Shown piece by piece: positions 1 through 11,008 of a DNA stretch of 26,199 nt. Both the position numbers and the translations under genes were made by a program. The notes beneath the pieces were generated by a model, which worked only from the letters and a program-made list of their open reading frames with translations, did no database searches and was not told where the DNA came from. The DNA is taken from contig JBBDQV010000140.1 of the NCBI GenBank assembly GCA_040905845.1, positions 1 through 26,199 of the forward strand, in the 5' to 3' direction. Position 1 is the stretch's first letter; every line of letters begins with the position of its first letter. The DNA comes from VGDP01 sp040905845. Lineage in GTDB: Bacteria > Pseudomonadota > Alphaproteobacteria > SP197.

Positions 1-480
1 GTGCCCTACCCGCCGCGCTCGTTCGACGCGGCGACGGCGAACCAGTGCTGGCTCTACTTCGACAAGCCCGCGACGCTCGCGGAGCTCGACCGGGTCCTGG
101 TTCAAGGCGGGCTGCTGGCGATCAGCCATGTCTCGTGGCTGGTGTCCGACCCGATCGCCAAGGCGACCGAGGAATTGGTGCTGCGCGTCAACCCGGCGTG
201 GACCGGCGCGGGGTTCGGCGGCGACATCGGGCCAACGGTGCCCGATTGGGCGCGCGACCTCGTCTTCGTCGGCCTGTTCGCCTACGACGAGGCGATCCCG
301 TTCACGCGCGTCACCTGGCGCGGGCGGATTCGCGCGTGCCGGGGCGTCGGCGCGTCGCTGTCGGACGACGACGTCGCCCGCTTCGATCGCGAGCACGACG
401 ACCTGCTCGCGCGCATCGCGCCCGAACGGTTCACCGTGCCGCACCGCCTCGACGCGCGGGTGTTCCGGTTGCCGAGGTAG
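1..480 (+). CDS. SAM-dependent methyltransferase (type 11-like), C-terminal part, 5' truncated
   Basis: This frame is open from base 1 and ends at TAG 478-480. The beginning of the gene almost certainly lies outside the window, because the SAM-binding glycine-rich motif I is missing. The visible part starts with a YPPRSFDAATANQCWLYFD-type segment, which resembles the post-motif II/III region of class I methyltransferases. A VLVQGGLLAISH strand follows, which is the usual 'R-V-L-x-x-G-G' motif. The C-terminal half has a WRGRIRACRGVGASLS segment common to uncharacterised bacterial methyltransferases of this kind. The substrate is unknown. The gene is convergent with the VOC-family gene ending at 630, with an intergenic repeat pair between them. 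The family is fairly sure; the function is not. Confidence 0.7.
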   Translation: MPYPPRSFDAATANQCWLYFDKPATLAELDRVLVQGGLLAISHVSWLVSDPIAKATEELVLRVNPAWTGAGFGGDIGPTVPDWARDLVFVGLFAYDEAIPFTRVTWRGRIRACRGVGASLSDDDVARFDREHDDLLARIAPERFTVPHRLDARVFRLPR

Positions 481-505
481 AGGCCGGACTGGTTCAATCA
501 TGCCG

Positions 506-613
506 TTCGTGGTTCGAGACGCGTTGCTCCGCAACGCTCCTCACCACGAATGGATCTCGGAACTTCCGTTCGGGCTGAGGAGCCGGCGCAGCCGGCGTCT
601 CGAAGTCGGAACG
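506..613. repeat. Pair of inverted palindromic intergenic repeats between convergent genes
   Basis: Two hairpin-forming units lie between the convergent genes ending at 480 and 630. Unit 1 (506-550) is bounded by TTCGTGGT (506-513) and its exact complement ACCACGAA (543-550), with GAGACGC at 516-522 and GCTCCTCA on the other side. Unit 2 (564-613) carries the same elements in opposite orientation, CTGAGGAGCC followed by GCGTCTCGAA (595-604), bounded by TTCCG (564-568) and CGGAA (607-611). Short GAGACGC...GCTCCTCA hairpins are a common extragenic repeat type in alphaproteobacteria. Here they may also act as a bidirectional terminator, which is inference. Confidence 0.65.
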
Positions 614-629
614 ATCCGATCAACGCGGG

Positions 630-1010
630 TTACGTCCAGGCATTCGCGGTGGCGGCGAAGTCGGGGCTCTCGGCCCTGACGACGCAGAAGCGTTGGCCGG
701 TCGGCGCTTGCATCACCCACCAGTCGCGCACTTGCGCCACGCGCCGCGCGCCCAGCGCCTCGAGCCGGCAAACTTCGGCTTCGATGTCGTCGGTCTCGAT
801 GTCGAGGTGGACGCGGCTCGGGTGCTCGACCCGTTGGACCTCGACGTGGAGACCGCCAGGGCCGCGGGCGAGCGTGACGTAGTTCGGGTCCGCCGCACTC
901 GGCGCTGCGCCGACCGCGAGGCCAAGCGCGCGGCTCCAGAATGCCGCCGCGGCACCCAGGTCGGCGACCTGGCAGTCGATGATGAAGCCTCCGAGGCGAC
1001 TGCGATGCAT
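630..1010 (-). CDS. VOC/glyoxalase-fold family protein
   Basis: The 126-residue protein starts at ATG 1010-1008, five bases beyond the alaS stop, so the two are probably co-transcribed. It starts with a beta strand (GGFIIDCQVADLGAAAAFWSRALG) typical of the first beta-alpha-beta-beta-beta module of vicinal-oxygen-chelate proteins. A VHLDIETDDIEAEVCRLEALGA segment and a VMQAPTGQRFCVVR strand follow, which form the second module. This layout resembles the small 'glyoxalase-like domain' proteins; the substrate cannot be predicted. The stop TAA is at 632-630. The length fits a single two-module VOC domain. Confidence 0.8.
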   Translation of the reverse strand: MHRSRLGGFIIDCQVADLGAAAAFWSRALGLAVGAAPSAADPNYVTLARGPGGLHVEVQRVEHPSRVHLDIETDDIEAEVCRLEALGARRVAQVRDWWVMQAPTGQRFCVVRAESPDFAATANAWT

Positions 1011-1015
1011 CGCGA

Positions 1016-3676
<2,661 letters not shown>

Positions 3677-3838
3677 GGCCCGGCCCGGTCGAGCATCGCC
3701 GCCCCTCTTCGGCATGAAACGGAACGGCGTCCTCGCGCGCCGTTCTTATCCGGTCGCCCGCGCCCTGTCCATCAACGGGGGCGGCGGCTCCCCGCGGCGT
3801 TCCCAAGAAGCGGTCGCCATGCTACGAGATCTCGCACG

Positions 3839-4570
3839 ATGCTGGAACCTCTGCAAAAGGCCGGATTTGATATTTTGGCGCTTCATCACGCGGAAGCGAT
3901 TCTGCTTGGCGACATGCCGACTGTCGTCGATGACCTCGAAGCAATCCTGGCCGAGCTCGAAATCCCAATCGAGGAGCTCGTGCGCGGCGGTGGCGGCGAG
4001 GCCAAGTTGACGCAGCGCTTGCGGCGAGCCTTTGCATCACGAGGCTGGGAAAAGCGAACGATTGAAATCCGCAAGCTCATCAATGGACAAGAGATATCAT
4101 CGCTTTCTCATGAAATCGATCACGTCAAGGCCATCGGGCCGCACCTCATCGCGCTGGAGATTGAATGGAACAATAAGGACCCCTTCTTCGACCGCGATCT
4201 GGAGAGTTTCAAACGCCTCCACGCCGATGGCGCGATCTCCGTCGGAATTGTCGTAACCCGGGGCGAAAGCCTCCACTCGAGCCTTCGGGAGCTTGTCGTT
4301 CAGTTCGCCGTTGACCGCGGGATCAAGTCCCTCGCGGACCTCGATCGTTTCGGATATCGGCCAACGGCGCGACAACGCCGAGAGGTCGAGCGGCGATCAA
4401 GCTCAGCCGCGCGCAACTTCGCGCAGGCATGGGCCGGAGCCTTCGTCGCCGACAAGTTCGGCGAATCGACGACGCATTGGAGGAAGCTGTCGGACCGCGT
4501 CAGCCGTGGCGTAGGTAACCCATGCCCACTTCTGTTGATTGGGATACCCAAGTCCAGTGTGATCGCCTAG
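3839..4570 (+). CDS. BglII/BstYI-like type II restriction endonuclease
   Basis: The 243-residue protein resembles the BglII/BstYI endonuclease family, which cuts at sites built on GATC (BglII AGATCT, BstYI RGATCY). The likely metal-binding residues are D94 in SHEIDHVK and E107-x-E109 in LIALEIEWNNKDPFFDRDL. Known members carry a D...ExQ-type centre, so ExE would be a variant. The C-terminal GNPCPLLLIGIP strand also fits the family. I chose ATG 3839; an open frame continues upstream into alaS but is unlike the family and overlaps the alaS start. The ribosome binding site is weak. The gene is convergent with the methyltransferase gene, overlapping by the four bases CTAG. Base composition is atypical: 31/60 G+C at 3841-3900 and 29/60 at 4081-4140, against 43/60 in a recA sample at 5941-6000. 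This suggests horizontal acquisition. Exact specificity is unknown. Confidence 0.82.
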   Translation: MLEPLQKAGFDILALHHAEAILLGDMPTVVDDLEAILAELEIPIEELVRGGGGEAKLTQRLRRAFASRGWEKRTIEIRKLINGQEISSLSHEIDHVKAIGPHLIALEIEWNNKDPFFDRDLESFKRLHADGAISVGIVVTRGESLHSSLRELVVQFAVDRGIKSLADLDRFGYRPTARQRREVERRSSSAARNFAQAWAGAFVADKFGESTTHWRKLSDRVSRGVGNPCPLLLIGIPKSSVIA

Positions 4571-5304
4571 TCCGCACCGGTCGACGCGCCAGAGGCGGCG
4601 CGGCTGTGATGCGCATAGGTCGTCCACGATGGGAAATACCCGTCGTCCGCCTCGGCGCCCCAGCAAGCCCAGCGCCTTCGTGTCCCCCGTGAGAAAAGCT
4701 CGATGAACGGTCCCGGCGAGCACGTCTCGATGATTTCATATTGTTCGTCAGGCTTGCGCGAGTGCTCCCGCTTGCGCGTCGCCATGTAATTCACCTGGCG
4801 ACGCCCGGGCGCGAGCGTCCGCGCGTTCCTGCCACGGACTCCGAAGAGCAGAAGTTCCGTGACATTGCGGAAGTAGAACCCAACGCCCCGGCCATCCGGC
4901 CCGCCGTCCTTTCTAACCTTGTGCCAGACAATGTTGCTCTTGTAATCGAACCCCCACGCGCGAAGGACGTCGAGCCCGTGGGGCAGCAGCGCGTTGGGAA
5001 CCCACAGATACAGATGAGCCGTCTGATCGGCGATCTCCGATACTGGTAGTGCCGCGATTTCTTCCATGCTCATAGTGCCGTAGCGGTTCAGACGCCTATG
5101 TTCCGGCGCCATCTTCCCGGTCCGGTTGGTGAAGCGCCAAGGGGGATCGGCCAGGATCGTCCGGAACTTCCGCCCGCGAACGAACTCCAACAAGTCGGAC
5201 TTCGGCGACATGTGCTCACCGCTAAATGGACTATGGGAGAAGATCCCGACCGAACGAGGCGTGTCAATGCCCACGTCGAAGAGATCGTCCTGCCGCGGAT
5301 GCAT
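4567..5304 (-). CDS. MT-A70 family DNA adenine (N6) methyltransferase
   Basis: The 245-residue protein is an MT-A70-class adenine methyltransferase, probably the protective partner of the adjacent endonuclease. The catalytic DPPW is at residues 53-56 (TILADPPWRF). A YGTMSMEEIAALP segment, LYLWVPNALLPHGLDVLRAWGF, the HSRKPDEQYEIIE helix (181-193) and the SAM-binding-like IELFSRG (201-207) follow in the usual order. The start at ATG 5304 is supported by GGAG eight bases upstream; the open frame further upstream has no family similarity. Its stop TAG (4569-4567) overlaps the endonuclease stop on the palindrome CTAG. It begins 67 bases after recA on the same strand, so read-through from recA is possible. 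M.BglII itself is a cytosine-N4 enzyme, so an adenine methylase is a different solution for a GATC-core site. Confidence 0.88.
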   Translation of the reverse strand: MHPRQDDLFDVGIDTPRSVGIFSHSPFSGEHMSPKSDLLEFVRGRKFRTILADPPWRFTNRTGKMAPEHRRLNRYGTMSMEEIAALPVSEIADQTAHLYLWVPNALLPHGLDVLRAWGFDYKSNIVWHKVRKDGGPDGRGVGFYFRNVTELLLFGVRGRNARTLAPGRRQVNYMATRKREHSRKPDEQYEIIETCSPGPFIELFSRGTRRRWACWGAEADDGYFPSWTTYAHHSRAASGASTGAD

Positions 5305-5371
5305 GACATGTTCTCCGCACTCGAACCATGCCGCTAGCGCGACTCGGCGGCCGTCGCGGAACGTGGGGCTG

Positions 5372-6457
<1,086 letters not shown>

Positions 6458-6505
6458 GAGGTTTCTCCCACTATCCATGTCCGCGCGAGCCCGCGCAACG
6501 ACGGG

Positions 6506-6534
6506 TTTGTACGTCATTTGTTCGCGCTCTGCAA
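6506..6534 (-). promoter_or_regulatory. Putative recA promoter (-35/-10)
   Basis: Reading the minus strand, TTGCAG (6534-6529) and TACAAA (6511-6506) are separated by 17 bases. They lie directly downstream of the LexA box and about 50 bases before the recA start. The hexamers match sigma-70 consensus only partly, so this is a positional inference. Confidence 0.4.
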
Positions 6535-6549
6535 GAATAAAATGAGAAC
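6535..6549 (-). promoter_or_regulatory. LexA (SOS) box upstream of recA, one mismatch
   Basis: The minus-strand sequence is GTTCTCATTTTATTC, i.e. GTTC-N7-ATTC. The alphaproteobacterial LexA consensus is GTTC-N7-GTTC, so there is one mismatch in the second half. It is in the intergenic space 78 bases upstream of the recA ATG and abuts the proposed -35 element, where LexA binding would block RNA polymerase. Confidence 0.6.
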
Positions 6550-6569
6550 GAACAGGGTCCGTTCGGGGC

Positions 6570-8765
6570 TCAGTCGAGCACGCCCTGGAGGGCGTCCTTC
6601 ACCTTGGCGGCGAGCTGCTTGAGGCTGAAGGGCTTGGGCAGGAAGCCCACCTGGTCCAAGGCGTCGAGACCGCCCCGGAACGCATCCTCGGCGTAGCCGG
6701 AGATGAACACGACCTTGAGATCGGGACGCACGGCGCGAATCTCGCGCACCAGCGCCGGGCCGTTCATGTGCGGCATGACGACGTCCGTGATGAGGAGATC
6801 GATCGTCTGGCTCGGCGCGTGCACCGCCTCGAGCGCCGCCTGGGCGCTGTCCGCCTCGATGACGACGTAACCCTTGCCGCGCAACGCGCGCGCCGCGAAC
6901 GCGCGCACGACCTCCTCGTCCTCGACCAGCAGGATCGTGCCCTTGCCGGTGAGATCGACCGGCAGCTCCCGGGTCGCCGCGGCCTCGCGCGGCTGGCCCG
7001 ATGCCTCCAAGTGGCGCGGCAGGTAGATCGTGAACGTCGTGCCCCGGCCGACCTCGCTGTCGACGAAGATGTAGCCGCCGGTCTGCTTGACGATGCCGTA
7101 GACCGTCGATAGCCCGAGCCCGGTGCCGGCGCCGACCTCCTTGGTCGAGAAGAACGGCTCGAAGATCTTGCCCAAGATCAGCTTGGGAATGCCGCGCCCG
7201 GTGTCGGCGATCTCGACCACCACGTAGTCGCCGGCGGGCATGATCTCCTGGCCATGTCCGTTGTCGCTCGCGCGCCGTTCGTTGTAGGTGCGGATCGCCA
7301 GCCGTCCGCCCTCCCCCATCGCGTCGCGCGCGTTGACCGCCAGGTTGATGATGACCTGCTCGATCTGCCCCGGATCGCCCTTGATCAGCCCGAGGTCGCG
7401 ACCGTGGACCATCTCGAGCTCGATGCTCTCGCCGATCAGCCGACGCAGCAGATGCGACAGCTCGCTCAGCACGTCGGTCAGGTCGACGATCTTGACCTGC
7501 AGGGTCTGGCGCCGCGAGAAGGCCAGGAGCTGGCGCACCAGGCTGGCCGCGCGATTCGCATTCTGCTTGACCTGCATGATGTCGGAGAACGACTGGTCGC
7601 CCGCCTGGTGGCGCATCAGCAGCAGGTCGCAGAAGCCGAGCATCGCGGTCAGCAGGTTGTTGAAGTCGTGCGCGATGCCGCCCGCGAGCTGGCCGATCGC
7701 CTGCATCTTCTGCGACTGGGCGAACTGCATTTCGAGGCTCTTCTGCTCGGTCGTGTCGATGACGTGGAGGATCAGCCCGTCGACCTTGCCGTCGGGCTTC
7801 CTGAGGCAGCTCGCGTAGAGCGCGACGCTGATGTCCGCGGGGCCTTCCAGGCGAACCTCGAGCGGCGGCCGGCCCGTCGTGTCGTCGACCGCGTCGGTGA
7901 TCCAGCGGGCGGCGTGGGCCCGGTCATCGGGGCTGACCAGATCGGCGAAGGAAAGCCCGAATAGCTCGGCGCCCCCGTCCACGGTGAGTCGTCTCAGCGC
8001 CCGGTTCCACTCGACGATGCGGCCCTCGGGGTCGAGCATGGCGATGCCGATCGGCGCATCGTCGAAGAACTGGACGTAGCGCGCGCCGCTCACCCGGTGC
8101 GCGGGCGAGCCGGCGACCGCCGAGTCGCACTGCACCAGGCCGACGAGGATGGGCTGCCCGCCCGCCGTCGCGGACCGGCGCGTGGTCACCACGACACCCA
8201 GTGGCTCCTCGGCCGCGACGGCGAGCGAGAGCGGCGCCGTGCCCGTGTCCTCGGCGCCGAGCAAGGCATCGAGGCTGCCCCCGGCGACCAGGTCGTCGAG
8301 TCGCGTGCCCTCGCCGATCAGCTCCGCGCCGTCGCGCCCGAGCCACCCTGCCAGCGTGCGGTTGACGTAGAGCAGCGCAGCGTCCTCGCCGCAGACGAAG
8401 GCGCCGACCGGCATGGCGTCGAGATAGGCCTGAAGCCGGTCGCGCTGGGCGGCGGCTTCCGCCTCGCTGGTGGCGAGTCGGCGGAGCGAGCGCGCCTGCG
8501 CCGCCATCTGGCGCTCGGCCACGATCACGGCGCGCGACGCGGCGTGGCGCACGATCAACGCGCAAGCCACGCCGAAGGCGAGGATGACGGCGGCGACGGG
8601 CCGGGCGAGCCCGCTCGCGCCGCCGCCGGCGCCGTCGAGCGCGAACCACACGCCCCCCGCCACGGCCACGGCGCCGAGCGCGACGACCACGGGCAGCCCG
8701 AGGCCGCGTGCCGGCACGTGCTCGCCGGGCACGAGGGTCGTGGTGGTCGATGCCCGGTCGGTCAT
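6570..8765 (-). CDS. cckA: Hybrid sensor histidine kinase CckA
   Basis: The 731-residue hybrid kinase is the top of the CckA-ChpT-CtrA phosphorelay that controls cell cycle and motility in alphaproteobacteria. Two membrane segments lie near residues 24-42 and 55-73. Two PAS-like modules follow at about 105-215 and 228-340. The DHp helix has the phospho-acceptor H366 in GGIAHDFNNLLTAMLG. The ATPase domain has an N-box (NLAVNARDAM), G1 (DTGRGIP) and G2 (GAGTGLGLSTVYGIV). The C-terminal receiver has D661 in ITDVVMPHMNG and K711 in FLPKPFS. Identity is supported by its place after flhB and before recA. It has its own CtrA-type box just upstream, so it is probably under feedback control as well as read-through from the flhB operon. 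Confidence 0.92.
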   Translation of the reverse strand: MTDRASTTTTLVPGEHVPARGLGLPVVVALGAVAVAGGVWFALDGAGGGASGLARPVAAVILAFGVACALIVRHAASRAVIVAERQMAAQARSLRRLATSEAEAAAQRDRLQAYLDAMPVGAFVCGEDAALLYVNRTLAGWLGRDGAELIGEGTRLDDLVAGGSLDALLGAEDTGTAPLSLAVAAEEPLGVVVTTRRSATAGGQPILVGLVQCDSAVAGSPAHRVSGARYVQFFDDAPIGIAMLDPEGRIVEWNRALRRLTVDGGAELFGLSFADLVSPDDRAHAARWITDAVDDTTGRPPLEVRLEGPADISVALYASCLRKPDGKVDGLILHVIDTTEQKSLEMQFAQSQKMQAIGQLAGGIAHDFNNLLTAMLGFCDLLLMRHQAGDQSFSDIMQVKQNANRAASLVRQLLAFSRRQTLQVKIVDLTDVLSELSHLLRRLIGESIELEMVHGRDLGLIKGDPGQIEQVIINLAVNARDAMGEGGRLAIRTYNERRASDNGHGQEIMPAGDYVVVEIADTGRGIPKLILGKIFEPFFSTKEVGAGTGLGLSTVYGIVKQTGGYIFVDSEVGRGTTFTIYLPRHLEASGQPREAAATRELPVDLTGKGTILLVEDEEVVRAFAARALRGKGYVVIEADSAQAALEAVHAPSQTIDLLITDVVMPHMNGPALVREIRAVRPDLKVVFISGYAEDAFRGGLDALDQVGFLPKPFSLKQLAAKVKDALQGVLD

Positions 8766-8806
8766 GCCCCGTCAACCTTCATGGACGAAGTGCTAACCGG
8801 CAAGGC

Positions 8807-8823
8807 TTAAGACATCCTTAACC
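8807..8823 (-). promoter_or_regulatory. CtrA binding site (perfect TTAA-N7-TTAA) upstream of cckA
   Basis: The plus-strand sequence TTAAGACATCCTTAACC contains TTAA (8807-8810), seven bases, TTAA (8818-8821) and a CC extension. This exactly matches the CtrA consensus TTAA-N7-TTAA. It overlaps the flhB stop codon (8820-8818) and lies 42 bases upstream of the cckA start. In such G+C-rich DNA the motif is very unlikely by chance. Confidence 0.75.
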
Positions 8824-9945
8824 CCGGTCGGTCGCCGAGGGCCGCGGCGGTCGAGGACGGGACGGCGGCCGGGGCGGCAGCTTGCCTTTGAGCCTCATGA
8901 CGTAGCCTATCACTCCGGCGACCGCCTTGTAATGGTGCTCGGGAACGTAGGAGTCGAGGTCCGTCGTCTCGTAGAGGGCGCGCGCCAAGGGCGGATTCTC
9001 CACGACCGGGACCTGGTTCTCCTCGGCGACCTCGCGAATCTTCTTGGCGATCCGATCGGCGCCCTTGGCGACCACCTTGGGGGCCGGCATCGAGGCCATG
9101 TCGTACTTCAGGGCGACAGCGAAGTGCGTCGGGTTGGTCACGACCACGTCGGCCTGGGGCACGGCCGCCATCATGCGCCGACGGGCGCGCTCGAGTCGCA
9201 ATTGGCGCAGGCGCGCCTTGACCGTGGGGTCGCCTTCGGTCTGCTTGAACTCGTCGCGCACTTCCTGACGGGTCATACGCATCTGCCGATGGTGCTGAAG
9301 CTTCTGGAACAGCAGGTCGGCGCCCGCGACGAAGGCCATGACCGCCGCCGCCGCGACCAGCAGCCGCAGCGACAGCTCGCCCAGGAGAACGCCGGCAAGG
9401 GCGGGATCGAGCGCGACCGACTCGACGACTCGGCCGCGCTCCGGCCACAGCACCGCGCCGCAGACGCCCCCGACGATGGCGAGTTTGGCGACGCCCTTGG
9501 CGAGCTCGACCAGCGCCCTCAGGCTGAACAGCCGCTCGACGCCCTTGATCGGCGACAGCCTGTCGAGCTTGGGCTGGATTGGCTCGAGCGAGAGCACGGG
9601 CCCGTGCTGGATCAGGCCGGCCAGGATGGCCGCCGCCACGAACAGGCCGAACGGCAGCGCGAGCGCGAACAGAAAGTCCTGACCCACGCTCTGGACCAGG
9701 ACGACGAGCGTCGCCGGATCGAGCGAGAGGTCGCCCGCCCGGGCCAATGTGCCGGCGAGCGACTCGACGAGCGAGGCGACCGAGGCGGGCGCGGCGGCGG
9801 CCGTCGCGACCGCGGCGGCCACCAGCATGAACCAATGCCCGACCTCGCGCGATGACGCGACCTCGCCCTTTTCGCGCGCCTCGTCGACGCGACGCTGGGT
9901 CGGCTCCTCCGTCTTTTGGCTTTGGTCCTGGGACTCCTCGGCCAT
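8818..9945 (-). CDS. flhB: Flagellar type III export protein FlhB
   Basis: The 375-residue inner-membrane export switch controls the change from rod/hook to filament substrates. The N-terminus (EESQDQSQKTEEPTQRRVDEAREKG) matches the family. Four membrane segments lie between residues about 35 and 215. A charged linker leads to the autocleavage motif NPTH (271-274), followed by FAVALKYDMASMPAPKVVAKGAD, the usual start of FlhB-CC. The proline/arginine-rich tail PPRPPSRPRPPRP is long. The gene starts four bases after fliR, so the two are translationally close. Confidence 0.97.
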   Translation of the reverse strand: MAEESQDQSQKTEEPTQRRVDEAREKGEVASSREVGHWFMLVAAAVATAAAAPASVASLVESLAGTLARAGDLSLDPATLVVLVQSVGQDFLFALALPFGLFVAAAILAGLIQHGPVLSLEPIQPKLDRLSPIKGVERLFSLRALVELAKGVAKLAIVGGVCGAVLWPERGRVVESVALDPALAGVLLGELSLRLLVAAAAVMAFVAGADLLFQKLQHHRQMRMTRQEVRDEFKQTEGDPTVKARLRQLRLERARRRMMAAVPQADVVVTNPTHFAVALKYDMASMPAPKVVAKGADRIAKKIREVAEENQVPVVENPPLARALYETTDLDSYVPEHHYKAVAGVIGYVMRLKGKLPPRPPSRPRPPRPSATDRG

Positions 9946-9949
9946 GGCC

Positions 9950-10711
9950 CTAGCCCGTCACGAAGGTCGCGAGCCGGTCGGCCACGAAGTCGACGTACCA
10001 CAGCAACATGGTCGACAGGGCGACCGTGAACAGCGCGATGCCGAACCCGATCTGGACGGGCATGATGACGAAGAAGACCGGCACCTGGGGCATCAGCCGC
10101 GCGAGCACGCCGAGCCCCAGGAAGAAGACGACACCGGCCACGATGAGCGGGGCCGCCAGCTCGACCGAGACGCGGAATGCCGCGCCGAACCAATCGAAAG
10201 CGAGCGCCGAGACGTCGCCGACCGGGGGCAGGCCAGTGGGTGGTAGAATGCTGTAGGTCTCGGCGATGGCGGCGAGCATCGTCAGGTGCAAATCCGTCGC
10301 GAACAGCGCCACCGTCGCGGCGATCGTCAAGAACCGGCCGATGACCGCGAGCTGATCGCCCTGGGTCGGATCGAACGCCGAAGCGGTGGCGAGCCCGGTC
10401 TGGGTCGCGACCAAGGAGCCCGCCACGGTGACCGCGGAGACGAGCAGGCGCACGACCGTGCCGACGGCGAGCCCGACCAGGGCCTCGCGCCCCACCAGCA
10501 GCAGCGCGTCGATGCCGTCCGCGGGGATCGGCGGCAACGTGGGCGCCGCGATCGGCGCGAGCGCGGCCGAGACGAGCAGGGCGAGACCGAGCCGCGCGCG
10601 CGCGTAGACGAACGCTTCGCCGAAGCCGGGCAGCACCATCATCGCCGCGCCGACGCGCGCGAACACGATGAACACCTGGTAGAGATTGGCGGTGACGAGC
10701 TCGGCGAGCAT
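9950..10711 (-). CDS. fliR: Flagellar type III export gate protein FliR
   Basis: The 253-residue membrane protein is part of the FliP5-FliQ4-FliR1 export gate. It has about six hydrophobic segments. Family features include VARVGAAMMVLPGFGEAFVYARARLGLALLVSAALAP near the N-terminus and the GxxVATQTGLATASAFDPTQGDQ stretch in the middle. The start ATG (10711-10709) shares one base with the fliQ stop TGA, which indicates coupled translation. Confidence 0.96.
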   Translation of the reverse strand: MLAELVTANLYQVFIVFARVGAAMMVLPGFGEAFVYARARLGLALLVSAALAPIAAPTLPPIPADGIDALLLVGREALVGLAVGTVVRLLVSAVTVAGSLVATQTGLATASAFDPTQGDQLAVIGRFLTIAATVALFATDLHLTMLAAIAETYSILPPTGLPPVGDVSALAFDWFGAAFRVSVELAAPLIVAGVVFFLGLGVLARLMPQVPVFFVIMPVQIGFGIALFTVALSTMLLWYVDFVADRLATFVTG

Positions 10712-10977
10712 CAGCGGATCGTGACGATCAGGCCGAACAGCTCCTCGCCCAGGTCGACGATCACGGAGATCATGAACGGCAGCGCGACGATCGCGGTCAC
10801 GAACATGGCGACCAGCTTGGGCACGAACGTCAGCGTCATCTCCTGGACCTGGGTCAGCGCCTGCAGCAGCGAGACGCCGACGCCGACGACCAGGGCTGCC
10901 GCCATCAACGGCGCCCCCGCCAGAAGCGTCGCGAACAGCGCGTCGACCGCGACGTCGACGACGGTGCCTAGATCCAT
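10711..10977 (-). CDS. fliQ: Flagellar type III export gate protein FliQ
   Basis: The 88-residue protein has two membrane helices and the family sequence GVSLLQALTQVQEMTLTFVPKLVA. The length matches FliQ (about 89 residues). I chose ATG 10977 (MDLGTVVDVAVDALF); the open frame extends upstream to 11067 but overlaps the fliE end and shows no similarity. It is part of the export gate with FliP and FliR. It overlaps fliR by one base and follows fliE by 31 bases. Confidence 0.96.
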   Translation of the reverse strand: MDLGTVVDVAVDALFATLLAGAPLMAAALVVGVGVSLLQALTQVQEMTLTFVPKLVAMFVTAIVALPFMISVIVDLGEELFGLIVTIR

Positions 10978-11008
10978 CCCCCCTGCCCCGGCCCGCTCGG
11001 CCGCACGA

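Noticed and set aside
3745..3775. Possible alaS promoter TTGATG / GATAAG on the minus strand
   Set aside because: The spacing is 19 bases and the hexamers are weak, so it cannot be separated from chance.
6458..6517. 20-residue extension of RecA
   Set aside because: It would begin inside the proposed promoter and is unlike RecA N-termini, while ATG 6457 has GGGAG at correct spacing.
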